A stretch of 15,232 bases of DNA from JBGPIK01 sp041484845. GTDB lineage: Bacteria > Desulfobacterota > Binatia > UBA9968. The translations under genes were made by a program, and so were the position numbers. The stretch spans positions 1-15,232 of the forward strand of contig JBGPIK010000134.1 in the NCBI GenBank assembly GCA_041484845.1. Direction: 5' to 3'. The notes beneath the pieces were generated by a model. It had not been told where the DNA came from. It made no database searches and worked only from the letters and a program-made list of their open reading frames with translations. Below are positions 1-6,771 of this stretch, piece by piece (within the stretch, counting starts at the first letter, position 1; each line of letters begins with the position of its first letter).

Positions 1-252
1 ACATTCGCGGAGGTGACGGCGGAACGGTCATTTTTAAAACGGTTGGGTGGCGGCTGCCACGTGCCGGTCGGCGCGCGGGCTTACGCTGAGGGAGATAATC
101 TTCGGATGAATGGCGTTGTCGCATGCCCCGATGGGAGTGCGCTTTGCGGCGGAACTACCTCCGGTTCGATTGTGGACGCGGCGCAGCTTGGCAAACAGCT
201 GGCGGAGCAGCTTTTACGTGATGGAGCAGATAAGATTCTGGCCATAAGTTAG
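1..252 (+). CDS. hemC: Hydroxymethylbilane synthase (porphobilinogen deaminase), C-terminal part
   Basis: This is the last 83 codons of a gene cut by the left window edge, ending with TAG at 250-252. The enzyme polymerises four porphobilinogens into hydroxymethylbilane in the cytoplasm, the third step of tetrapyrrole synthesis. The fragment begins TFAEVTAERSFLKRLGGGC and continues into HVPVGA. The AERxFLxxLxGGCxxPxGA block is the hallmark of domain 3, and its Cys (residue 19 of the fragment) is the family residue that carries the dipyrromethane cofactor. The rest (LRMNGVVACPDGS, then an alpha-helical end) fits the family C-terminus. hemD starts 5 bp after the stop, so the two are very likely co-transcribed. 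Identification is by motif and context; the upstream two thirds are not visible. Confidence 0.93.
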   Translation, partial: TFAEVTAERSFLKRLGGGCHVPVGARAYAEGDNLRMNGVVACPDGSALCGGTTSGSIVDAAQLGKQLAEQLLRDGADKILAIS

Positions 253-257
253 CAACA

Positions 258-1067
258 ATGATAGTGGAATTAAAAGTCGTGTCGGAGTCCGCTCGCCCCC
301 TTGCCGGAAAGCTCATCATGGTTACGCGGGCGCGCTCCCAAGCGGGGAGTCTGGCGGATAAGCTTATCGCATTGGGAGGCGAGGTTGTCGAATTTCCGAC
401 GATCGAATGCCAACCTCCGGAAGATTACGCTGCCTTAGATGCAGCGATCAAAAATGTCCGCAACTATGAGTGGGTTATTTTTACGAGCGTCAACGGCGTG
501 GAGCAATTTCTTGGGCGCGCGCGGCATCTCAATCAACCCGTGAGTGAGTCGCAAACGAGCCGATTTGCCGCCATCGGTCCGGAGACAGCCAAAAGGCTGG
601 AGGCCGCCGGAATTCAGAATTGTTTGGTGCCGGAAAAATATCAGGCCGAAGGTCTTTTGGAAGCGCTTACGGCTGAGAGCATGCGCAGGAAGAAAGTGCT
701 CATTCCGCGGGCCGCCAAGGCAAGAGATATTTTGCCAGAAACGTTACGAGAATGGGGTGCGGAAGTAGACGTAGTCGAGGCCTACCGCACGGTTATCCCG
801 ACAGCGGATATTGCGAATATCAAAACTCTGCTGCGCGACGGTAAAGTGGACGTTATTACTTTTACGAGTTCCAGTACCGTGGCTAATTTCACGCATCTTT
901 TTGAGGGACAAAGCCTCGCAGAAACGGTGTCCGGCAGCGCTGTCGCTTGCATTGGGGAGATCACCCAAAAAACCGTGGAGGATTTCGGCGCTCACGCGGA
1001 TGTCGTCGCCGCCGAATCTACTATCGACGGTTTGATTCGGGCCATCGTGGAATATTTTGCCCGATGA
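258..1067 (+). CDS. hemD: Uroporphyrinogen-III synthase
   Basis: The 269-residue protein has the usual length for a stand-alone HemD. It cyclises hydroxymethylbilane with inversion of ring D to give uroporphyrinogen III. The sequence is poorly conserved across the family, but the pattern fits: an N-terminal LIMVTRARSQAGSLADKL strand-helix, then VIFTSVNGVEQF, AAIGPETAKRLEAAGI, a KKVLIPRA strand, VVEAYRTV, ITFTSSSTVANF, VACIGEIT and a final ESTIDGLIRAIVEYF helix. These are the alternating motifs of the two HemD lobes. It is not fused to a CobA/SUMT methyltransferase domain, unlike many deltaproteobacterial versions. The ATG at 258 follows the hemC stop by 5 bp with no strong Shine-Dalgarno, so translational coupling is likely. 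It lies between hemC and hemB. Confidence 0.93.
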   Translation: MIVELKVVSESARPLAGKLIMVTRARSQAGSLADKLIALGGEVVEFPTIECQPPEDYAALDAAIKNVRNYEWVIFTSVNGVEQFLGRARHLNQPVSESQTSRFAAIGPETAKRLEAAGIQNCLVPEKYQAEGLLEALTAESMRRKKVLIPRAAKARDILPETLREWGAEVDVVEAYRTVIPTADIANIKTLLRDGKVDVITFTSSSTVANFTHLFEGQSLAETVSGSAVACIGEITQKTVEDFGAHADVVAAESTIDGLIRAIVEYFAR

Positions 1068-1097
1068 GGCAGGCGACGCTCTTCAGGGGAGAAGCGA

Positions 1098-2072
1098 ATG
1101 AACTTTCCAATTTATCGACCGAGGCGGTTACGCAAGAATGCCAGACTGCGTGACTTGATTTGCGAAACCAGCCTCAGTCCGAAAAACCTTATCTATCCGC
1201 TTTTCGTCGGCCCAGGGAAGGACCGAGCTCGGCCCATCAACTCGATGCCCGGCGTGGCCCAATTGTCGGTGGATCGGGCGGTGCGCGAGTGCGAGGAAGC
1301 CAATAGCCTGGAGGTACCGGCAGTTATTTTATTCGGAATACCTGAGCGAAAGGATGCGGTAGGGAGCGAGGCCTACACCGAGAACGGCATCGTACAGCAG
1401 GCGATTCGCGCCATTAAAGCAAAGCTTCCGGAACTCTTGATCGTAACCGACGTTTGTCTGTGCGAATACACGGATCACGGTCATTGCGGTGTCATTAAGA
1501 ACGGTGCGGTCGATAACGACAGCACGATCGAGTTGCTGGCGCGTGAAGCGCTCTCTCATGCGCGAGCCGGAGCGGATATCGTTGCGCCTTCGGATATGAT
1601 GGATGGCCGGGTGGCGGCGATAAGAAGGTTGCTCGATGAAAACGGTTTTGCGGAAATTCCGATTATGTCGTACGCGGCAAAGTATGCCTCCGGATTCTAC
1701 GGGCCGTTTAGGGAAGCCGCTGAATCCACTCCTCAGTTCGGCGACCGGCGCGCCTACCAGATGGCGCCGAGCAACGCGGAAGAAGCGCTTCGCGAAGTTG
1801 AACTGGATATCCGCGAAGGCGCGGATATCGTCATGGTCAAGCCGGCGCTCGCCTATCTGGACATCATCTATCGGGTGAAGCAGCGATTCGGATATCCCGT
1901 AGCCGCTTACAATGTCAGCGGCGAATTTTCCATGATCAAGGCAGCCGGTCAAAACGGCTGGATTGATGAAGAGAGAATAATGCTGGAGGTGCTTCTTTCG
2001 ATCAAACGGGCCGGCGCGGACATGATCCTGACCTACTTTGCCAAAGATGTTGCGCGGTTGTTACAGAAATAA
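1098..2072 (+). CDS. hemB: Delta-aminolevulinic acid dehydratase (porphobilinogen synthase)
   Basis: This 324-residue cytosolic TIM-barrel enzyme condenses two 5-aminolevulinates to porphobilinogen. The two Schiff-base lysines are visible: K195 in SYAAKYASGFYGPF and K248 in MVKPALAYLDI. The metal loop VTDVCLCEYTDHGHCG carries Cys120, Cys122 and Cys130, so this is the zinc-dependent three-cysteine type rather than the magnesium/aspartate type. Length and spacing match the E. coli enzyme closely. The ATG at 1098 is preceded by a good Shine-Dalgarno (AGGGGAG, 1085-1091) at a 6-nt gap. It is the last gene of the hemC-hemD-hemB block, 30 bp after hemD. The next gene is convergent. Confidence 0.98.
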   Translation: MNFPIYRPRRLRKNARLRDLICETSLSPKNLIYPLFVGPGKDRARPINSMPGVAQLSVDRAVRECEEANSLEVPAVILFGIPERKDAVGSEAYTENGIVQQAIRAIKAKLPELLIVTDVCLCEYTDHGHCGVIKNGAVDNDSTIELLAREALSHARAGADIVAPSDMMDGRVAAIRRLLDENGFAEIPIMSYAAKYASGFYGPFREAAESTPQFGDRRAYQMAPSNAEEALREVELDIREGADIVMVKPALAYLDIIYRVKQRFGYPVAAYNVSGEFSMIKAAGQNGWIDEERIMLEVLLSIKRAGADMILTYFAKDVARLLQK

Positions 2073-2119
2073 AAGGGCGGCTTTTTCGGCATGAAGCCGG
2101 TGTAGGGATTGTCGCGCGA

Positions 2120-2380
2120 CTAGATCAAATGCCGCAGGTCTTTTAACTTTCGCCGTAGAGTTCGTTCGCACTCGATTTCTCGTCCCGGCCCGCGCACCTG
2201 GGCTACCGACAGGCGAAACACCAAGACGCGGGCTTGTTTTGCCAGCCGAAGAATATAGGTGTTTGAATCGGCATCGTAGAAGACCTGGACTGCGGTATCT
2301 TCATCGCTCTGTTTCGTGATGCGATTCGCCCATCGTTCAATATCGTAACACGCTGCCTCGCCCTGTTGCTCCGTCACCAT
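2120..2380 (-). CDS. Small hypothetical protein (86 aa)
   Basis: I do not recognise this protein. The open frame extends upstream to 2473, but that part overlaps the 3' end of the substrate-binding-protein gene in another frame. The ATG at 2380, 22 bp after that gene's stop, is therefore the more likely start. No clear Shine-Dalgarno precedes it, so coupling to the upstream gene would be needed. The predicted product begins MVTEQQGEAACYDIERWANR and is charged and soluble. A middle section (AVQVFYDADSNTYILRLAK) looks like two beta strands, and a basic C-terminus (ERTLRRKLKDLRHL) looks helical. There is no signal peptide or membrane segment. It could be a chance ORF; the orderly amphipathic composition and operon-like position argue mildly for a real gene. 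Confidence 0.45.
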   Translation of the reverse strand: MVTEQQGEAACYDIERWANRITKQSDEDTAVQVFYDADSNTYILRLAKQARVLVFRLSVAQVRGPGREIECERTLRRKLKDLRHLI

Positions 2381-2402
2381 AATGCGAATCGCCGAGCAAG
2401 AG

Positions 2403-3413
2403 CTATTTCTTCTTATAGAGAGCGTCGATGAAACCACTCTCGTCGAGTTCTTTGATAAAGCTGAAATCGACAAATTGCTCCGGCTTGGCTGATTTGGCTC
2501 GGGGGTCGCGCTCGACGATGTCCTCCAGCACTGTTTTCAGTCCCTCGAGACTCGGGTATTGTTTTTTCGGATACATCGCCTCCGTGAGAACGTTCTCGCG
2601 GCTCTTTTCCAGAATCTCCCGATCTATGCCACTGCCCATATAGTGACTCAAGGCTTTGATGGTTGCTTCCTTATCCGTCCACATCCGATGGACCGCTTCC
2701 ACATGCGCGCGCACATAACGGCGCACCGTATCCCGATGTTCGCGAATAAACTTGCGGGTGGTGCCCACACCGGTGTGTTGAAAAACCAATCCCATCTGTG
2801 CGACATCAGCAATTACCGCCAGACCGCGCTTTTCAGCAACGAAGCTCGAGGGCGGATTAATCACTGCAGCAGTGACCCTGCCGGTCGCGAGCGCGTTCAA
2901 TCGCTCAGGGCCGCTGCCGACCTGGACCAGAGTCACGTCCTTGCCTGGGGCGAGGCCGATTTTTTTCAAGGCAAATCGTGCGATCGAGTCGGTTGCCGAG
3001 CCGAAACGGCTGATAGCGAGACTACCCCCTTTCAGCTGTTCAGTGCTCTTCACCCCAGGTTTGCCCATCAAGACGTAGTTGAGCGAAGTCATTCCCGCGG
3101 CTACGAACACTGCGTCCGATCCCGCGAGCGCGCTGTTTACAAGTCCGGGGCCGGAGACCTGCGTGATGGGAACATCGCCGGAGACGAGGGCCAAGATGGC
3201 CGTGGTGCCGCCGGTGAAGAAAATGAGTTGGACATCCAACCCTTCCTTAGCGAAAATGCCGGTGTCCTTTCCGACCCAAGCAGGTAGTTGATCAGCGCTG
3301 ACCGCGCTGTAACCGACGTTAAGCCGGGTAAGCTGTGCGGACGCTGCGGGCAAACAAGAGAGAGAAAAGAGAATCGTCCAAATGGAACGAAGCAATAGTC
3401 GGTTATATGGCAA
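2403..3413 (-). CDS. NMT1/SsuA-type ABC transporter substrate-binding protein
   Basis: The 336-residue protein belongs by its motifs to the NMT1/THI5-like, SsuA/TauA-type periplasmic binding proteins. A signal peptide covers about residues 1-26 (ILFSLSCLPAASA|Q). It is followed by LNVGYSAVSADQLPAWVGKD and GIFAKEGLDVQLIFFTGGTT, the usual ligand-lobe start, then GGSLAISRFGSATD and the second-lobe helices. Ligands in this group include sulfonates, pyrimidines, aromatic acids and unknowns; the ligand here cannot be read from sequence. No permease or ATPase gene lies nearby, so it is an orphan component, a common situation in soil deltaproteobacteria- and Rokubacteria-like genomes. Translation probably starts at TTG (3411-3413), with an AGGGGG Shine-Dalgarno at 3420-3425 and a 6-nt gap. 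There is no nearby in-frame ATG. Confidence 0.85.
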   Translation of the reverse strand: MPYNRLLLRSIWTILFSLSCLPAASAQLTRLNVGYSAVSADQLPAWVGKDTGIFAKEGLDVQLIFFTGGTTAILALVSGDVPITQVSGPGLVNSALAGSDAVFVAAGMTSLNYVLMGKPGVKSTEQLKGGSLAISRFGSATDSIARFALKKIGLAPGKDVTLVQVGSGPERLNALATGRVTAAVINPPSSFVAEKRGLAVIADVAQMGLVFQHTGVGTTRKFIREHRDTVRRYVRAHVEAVHRMWTDKEATIKALSHYMGSGIDREILEKSRENVLTEAMYPKKQYPSLEGLKTVLEDIVERDPRAKSAKPEQFVDFSFIKELDESGFIDALYKKK

Positions 3414-3471
3414 AAGGCACCCCCTAAGATGTACTGGAGAAGATATACCAAAATAAGGATCGTTCAGACAA

Positions 3472-3501
3472 GTGAGCCCTCGCCGTTAGGCGAGGGCTCA
3501 C
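3472..3501 (-). terminator. Perfect 13-bp hairpin, probable terminator of the cytochrome gene
   Basis: GTGAGCCCTCGCC (3472-3484) pairs perfectly with its complement at 3489-3501 around a GTTA loop. It lies 86 bp past the stop of the cytochrome gene and about 60 bp before the start of the binding-protein gene, both on the - strand. On the - strand the stem is followed by TTGTCT, only a weak T-tract, so it may act as an attenuator, a transcript-end stabiliser or a bidirectional element rather than a classical intrinsic terminator. Confidence 0.5.
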
Positions 3502-3587
3502 GGCCCAAGTGGGTAAACTTGATGTTGCACCGCGAACGAGGGATCTCGGGCTATGGCACTTGAATGGCCCTATTCGTTGATAGGAAA

Positions 3588-4076
3588 CTAACGCGCATTT
3601 TTCTTCGTCGGTGGGGGAGAACTGCGGAACTCCTTATGACACTCAAAGCAAGCTCCCGAGCGAAATGGACTTTCCGGGCCAAGAACTTTGAACTGCGCTT
3701 GCACAGCAGCATCATCTTTAGCCGCTGCCGCCTTGGCTAACGCGCCCGCAACATCCTTCACCTTGGTAGGAAGCTTGCTGAACTCATCCCATCTTTGCCA
3801 GATTTCAGGTTTGGCCCTGGATTTGTCGGACTCAAAACCTTTAGGGAAATAGTCGAGAATCTTGTCCATGCTCCCCATGATCTCTCTCGCCTTTATGTCT
3901 ACAGTAGCATAGTCTTTTTGCTCTACAGCCCTCTTTATGGCTTTAAGGTCATCGTAATCTGCATCCATGAAATCTTTTCTTTTGTTGTAGATATCCTCCT
4001 GGGCGAAAAGCGGAGAGGCGACTAAGAGACAAAATAGAGCAAAAAAACCTAGACCTCGCAAAATATGTTTACGCAT
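3588..4076 (-). CDS. Exported class II cytochrome c (cytochrome c'-like)
   Basis: This 162-residue protein has a signal peptide (about residues 1-25, GFFALFCLLVASPLFA|Q). A single heme-binding CFECH motif (Cys143, Cys146, His147) lies near the C-terminus, the diagnostic layout of class II cytochromes of the c'/c556 group, which fold as a four-helix bundle. An N-terminal helix carries RKDFMDADYDDLKAIK, with Met37 in the region that gives a sixth ligand in c556-type members. The conserved aromatic segment EIWQRWDEFSKLP follows. Proteins of this type act in the periplasm in electron transfer or in NO and oxidant handling. The start at 4076 is chosen over an ATG-like start at 4139 because GGAAAGGAAG ends 4 nt before it and the signal peptide begins there. 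It lies downstream of the cupredoxin gene but is separated by a terminator, so it probably has its own promoter. Confidence 0.87.
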   Translation of the reverse strand: MRKHILRGLGFFALFCLLVASPLFAQEDIYNKRKDFMDADYDDLKAIKRAVEQKDYATVDIKAREIMGSMDKILDYFPKGFESDKSRAKPEIWQRWDEFSKLPTKVKDVAGALAKAAAAKDDAAVQAQFKVLGPESPFRSGACFECHKEFRSSPPPTKKNAR

Positions 4077-4149
4077 GATTCTTCCTTTCCAGTGTAGATC
4101 CATCGCTGTCGACTGACAGTGTTTCCAGCAAAAAGGCATCTAAAAAATG

Positions 4150-4186
4150 ACAAAAAAAGAAGGCTCCTGCAATGGGCAAGAGCCTT
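4150..4186 (-). terminator. Intrinsic terminator downstream of the cupredoxin gene
   Basis: On the - strand AAGGCTC (4186-4180) pairs with GAGCCTT (4166-4160), with a further GCA/TGC pairing inside the loop. The stem is followed directly by CTTTTTTTG. Stem plus U-tract is a classical Rho-independent terminator. It lies about 95 bp after the cupredoxin stop and 84 bp before the cytochrome start, so it ends the upstream transcript. Confidence 0.75.
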
Positions 4187-4280
4187 ATCTAGAGCGAAAA
4201 ACATCAACGTATTACGCAGATCGCGAGAGTCAACACGGCTTTGATTGTGAGCAATATCCTAATGATCTCGCCGGTCTCTC

Positions 4281-4667
4281 CTATTTGACAATGAGTTTCC
4301 CCTCCATACCCCTCTCCTTGTGGGAGCCACCGCTACTGTAGCTGCAATATATCTCATACTCGCCCGCAGATAATTCAATTGGCTCCGACTTTACGGTCTC
4401 ACCGGCGGTCGACCTTCTAATAATCGGAGTCGGTTTATCGTTAAGCTTGATTGTGAGATTATGGGTTACCGTTCCTTTGTTAACCAGGGTGAACTCGACC
4501 TTTCCTGGTTTAACGGTGATGTCCTTGGGTGAGAAAGTAAGCTTCTTGTCGCCGGCTTCGCCCACGGTTATAGTCACTTTTTGCACCTCCTGTGCGAACG
4601 TCCCGGAGGAGGTAAAGAGCAGCATTACGGCAAAAAGGTACCCCCATGAGAACTTATTGTGGATCAT
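4281..4667 (-). CDS. Exported cupredoxin (type 1 copper protein)
   Basis: This 128-residue protein has a signal peptide (about residues 1-25, LFAVMLLFTSSGTFA|Q). A single plastocyanin/azurin-like beta sandwich follows. The four expected type 1 copper ligands are present: His69 in GTVTHNLTI, Cys108 in YEIYCSY, His116 in GGSHKERGM and Met121. FSPKDITVKPGKVEFTLVNKG is the typical strand pair before the first His. The Cys-to-His loop is C-x7-H, longer than the x2 or x4 seen in plastocyanin, azurin or rusticyanin, so the copper site may be altered. It probably shuttles electrons or buffers copper in the periplasm, perhaps with the neighbouring cytochrome. The ATG at 4667 follows AAAGGGAA at a good distance. 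The gene ends before a clear terminator. Confidence 0.87.
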   Translation of the reverse strand: MIHNKFSWGYLFAVMLLFTSSGTFAQEVQKVTITVGEAGDKKLTFSPKDITVKPGKVEFTLVNKGTVTHNLTIKLNDKPTPIIRRSTAGETVKSEPIELSAGEYEIYCSYSSGGSHKERGMEGKLIVK

Positions 4668-4852
4668 AGTTATTTCCCTTTCTAATTGAGAGTAGTTTTT
4701 TATGAGTTCGGCAGTTACTTTACGCGATCAGCCGGCGCTTCGCCGAGTTCACCTTGGCACAGGTGTTTCCATTACTGTTGTGGTCTCGCATTCATCTGTT
4801 GTAAGTGATTTCAGCAAAGTTATTTTTTTTGCCATCCGTGCGCACAATTGGG

Positions 4853-5320
4853 CTATTTGGCGCTAAGCCGCGAGCAGATTTCTCCGCCTTTATTCGCAGC
4901 GCTATGGACGTTGACGTAAAGATTTCCCTTCTCGTAGCTGGCGTATTGGGCATCGGTTAACTTCGCTCCCGCTGGAACCGACCATGTGTTATCCGGGCCT
5001 TTGGTCAGCGGTATGATGACAGGGCCATTTTTGGCGCCGCACATTGTCTCCCCGGGGACGCTATCATGGATGTGCGCGACAGTTCCCGCTATCCCGGTGG
5101 TGGTAATGCTGCCGCTTACCGATTTGTCCGGCGAGATCACGATCGTGCCATTTCCAGTTGCCGCCGTTTTCACTGCGGGAACTTCTTGATCGCCGGTTAA
5201 TGTGACTTTGATACCTTCATTCGTCCCCGCCGCCATCGTCGAACAACCGGCAGAAATCACTAATACCATGGCGAAAGCCGCAGCAAGGGATGGCCAGAAT
5301 TTCTTAAACAATCTATTCAT
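4853..5320 (-). CDS. CHRD-domain protein, probable lipoprotein
   Basis: This 155-residue protein has an N-terminal signal sequence ending ISAGC, so Cys26 may be lipidated; the residue at -3 is Ser, acceptable but not ideal for a lipobox. The rest is one CHRD domain: VTLTGDQEVPAVKTAATGNG, then GTIVISPDKSVSGSITTTGI, VAHIHDSVPGE, GPVIIPLTK, and NLYVNVHSAANKGGEIC near the end. CHRD domains are beta-sandwich units of unknown biochemical role, known from chordin and from many bacterial exported proteins. Two further cysteines (in ETMCGAK and EICSRL) could form a disulfide. The ATG at 5320 has a strong GGAGG Shine-Dalgarno 7 nt upstream. It lies 162 bp after the DUF5666-like gene. No terminator is obvious between it and the cupredoxin gene. 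Confidence 0.85.
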   Translation of the reverse strand: MNRLFKKFWPSLAAAFAMVLVISAGCSTMAAGTNEGIKVTLTGDQEVPAVKTAATGNGTIVISPDKSVSGSITTTGIAGTVAHIHDSVPGETMCGAKNGPVIIPLTKGPDNTWSVPAGAKLTDAQYASYEKGNLYVNVHSAANKGGEICSRLSAK

Positions 5321-5482
5321 TGGTTAACCTCCGTTTGGTTGAATATCTTTCTCTTTGTCTCCAAGGTAATAATTGCAACCCCCTCTATTGACCCTTTTCA
5401 CCTCCTTCAGCAAACTTGGCTTAGTTAGGATATCTGCGCTCCGAGATCCACGATATTTGGACGGCTTGTTGTATCCGATAGA

Positions 5483-6103
5483 TCAGCGCTTCGGCGCACG
5501 CACGGTGATCTGTCGTGCTGCGAGCGAACCGTCGGGATCTTTAGTCGCAGTGATCGATACTTCCGAACCAGTTTTGATGAGACTGCGGTCTCCCACCACT
5601 CGTTTGTTTATCGGGATGCCCGGCGGCACGAGCACGTTTACCTCGCCGTCTTTGTATTTGAGATTCATCAGCCGTCCCTTTACATTCCCCACCGTCACGT
5701 CTTCAACGCGCTCGACGTTGGCGTTGGTCATTGTTGCAGAACCCAGTGGACGGTGCCCTTCTCCGGTACCGCGCTGGTCTTCGGAAAAAATGTTGACTTG
5801 AGAAGCCAAAAAGGTTCCGTCCGACTGCTTGGTCGCCGTGGTTGCGACGTACATGCCAGCGGTGATCTCGGAAAACTTGATCGGCACCTCGGCGCGAATG
5901 ACGGTCTTATCACCAATAGCGACTTTCACGTCGCCGTTAGCGCTAGCAACGATCAGTTCCGCGCCTTTCAAAGACACCACCTTACCAGGGATGTTCGTGG
6001 GATTTCCCGCGGACTCAACTTGCGCATTGGCGAGCCGGGTGAATCCCGAAAGCAAGGAGAGCGCGAGCACTAGGTTCGAGAGTATGTTTATTCGCGGTTT
6101 CAT
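5483..6103 (-). CDS. Exported DUF5666-like protein with two similar beta domains
   Basis: The 206-residue protein has a signal peptide (about residues 1-27, ending RLANA|Q). Two segments look like repeats of one small beta-barrel unit. Residues about 38-105 run from PGKVVSLKGAELIVASANGD to GTFLASQVNIF; residues about 139-203 run from VGNVKGRLMNLKYKDGEVNV to GSLAARQITVRA. Each has a 'G-x-V...T-x-I... G-x-x-V-x-x-T-x-x... DG-x-x-A-x-x-I' pattern typical of DUF5666 proteins. No catalytic residues or cysteines are seen, and the function is unknown. It begins 2 bp after the stop of the selenoprotein gene, with its Shine-Dalgarno (AAGGG) inside that gene's end, so the two are almost certainly co-transcribed. 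If readthrough at the UGA fails, coupling to this gene would suffer. Confidence 0.75.
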   Translation of the reverse strand: MKPRINILSNLVLALSLLSGFTRLANAQVESAGNPTNIPGKVVSLKGAELIVASANGDVKVAIGDKTVIRAEVPIKFSEITAGMYVATTATKQSDGTFLASQVNIFSEDQRGTGEGHRPLGSATMTNANVERVEDVTVGNVKGRLMNLKYKDGEVNVLVPPGIPINKRVVGDRSLIKTGSEVSITATKDPDGSLAARQITVRAPKR

Positions 6104-6105
6104 TT

Positions 6106-6663
6106 TTAAATGCCCTTATTGATCTTTTTTACTTGATTCAACAATGCCTCGGTGGAGAGAAGATCCTTTTCACCGTTGCTCGGACGAATATCGTAGTAGC
6201 GAATTATCCCGTCCTTATCGACGATGATATAAGCCCGCTTTGCTGTCAGCCTTGGTTCATCGAGAACACCGAAAGTTTTTAACATTTTGTGGACTACCGT
6301 GACGTCCCGCTCACCGCCTAGCAATGGGTAACTAATCTTAAAGTAGTCAGCAAAAGCTTTCTGCGCGAACATGGTCGCGGCCGTTATTCCCAAGACTTCG
6401 GTATTCTCTGCTTTAAACTTCGCGTAATTTTGGTCCGAACCGGACTCCAGTAATTGCTTCGCTCAGGTGGGGTCGAAGTCGTTACGGTAGAAGTTGATAA
6501 GAACATTCTTGCCTCGTAAATCGCTTAGCTTAAGCTTCCCGCCCCTGGTACTATTCAGCTCAAAATCGGGCGCTTTATCGCCGACGTCGATCGCGATAGC
6601 GGAACGCACGGCGGCGAGAATGAACAAGGCGATCAGTACAGAAGTCCGAACCGTATTTCTCAT
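6106..6663 (-). CDS. Exported peroxiredoxin-like selenoprotein, TGA-encoded Sec67
   Basis: Read through the TGA at 6463-6465, the gene gives a 185-residue protein. A signal peptide covers about residues 1-24 (TSVLIALFILAAVRSAIA). Then comes the AhpC/TSA thioredoxin fold: VGDKAPDFELNSTRGGKLKL, NVLINFYRNDFDPT-U, NTEVLGITA, ISYPLLGG and LTAKRAYIIVDKDGIIRYYD. The TGA is exactly where the peroxidatic Cys follows FYPxxFTPx. The usual -7 Pro and -3 Thr are Arg and Asp here, so the site is divergent. The conserved late Arg (in AKRAY) is present. The protein has no Cys at all. The start at 6663 has GGAGGTGA upstream and sets the signal peptide correctly; a longer start at 6723 lacks that support. A SECIS-like hairpin follows the TGA. 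The alternative is a pseudogene or a sequencing error, which seems less likely. Confidence 0.82.
6422..6465 (-). promoter_or_regulatory. Candidate bacterial SECIS element just after the in-frame TGA
   Basis: On the - strand, 22 nt follow the UGA (6465-6463) before an apical GUU loop (6440-6438). The loop is closed by a perfect 5-bp stem: GTCCG at 6445-6441 with CGGAC at 6437-6433. Below it AATT (6455-6452) can pair with AATT (6429-6426), and GCG (6462-6460) with CGC (6424-6422). Known bacterial SECIS elements lie inside the coding region with the loop roughly 16-37 nt from the UGA and a G within the first two loop bases. This element meets both rules. It would bind SelB and direct Sec insertion. 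No folding program was run. Confidence 0.7.
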
Positions 6664-6771
6664 AAGTGTCACCTCCAATCTCCTTTCTCGTGATCCAATA
6701 ACAAATACTCTTCGCGGCGTCATATGGATGTTGCTATTCGTACAGTTTCCGTTTGTTTAGCGGTTGCTAAG

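Noticed and set aside
2078..2099. Hairpin CGGCTT/AAGCCG just after hemB as an intrinsic terminator
   Set aside because: The stem is only 6 bp with a 10-nt loop and no T-tract follows on either strand.
2559..3287. 242-codon + strand frame opposite the binding-protein gene
   Set aside because: The opposite strand encodes a clear signal-peptide-bearing binding protein; this frame shows no family motif.
4733..4745. CGGCG-CTT-CGCCG hairpin between the CHRD and cupredoxin genes as a terminator
   Set aside because: A short stem with no T-tract on the coding strand; it may be chance.
6463..6723. Reading the peroxiredoxin as two separate short genes or a simple pseudogene
   Set aside because: Both parts share one frame, complete one fold and meet at the active-site position, with a SECIS-like hairpin following. 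A selenoprotein explains all of this better.
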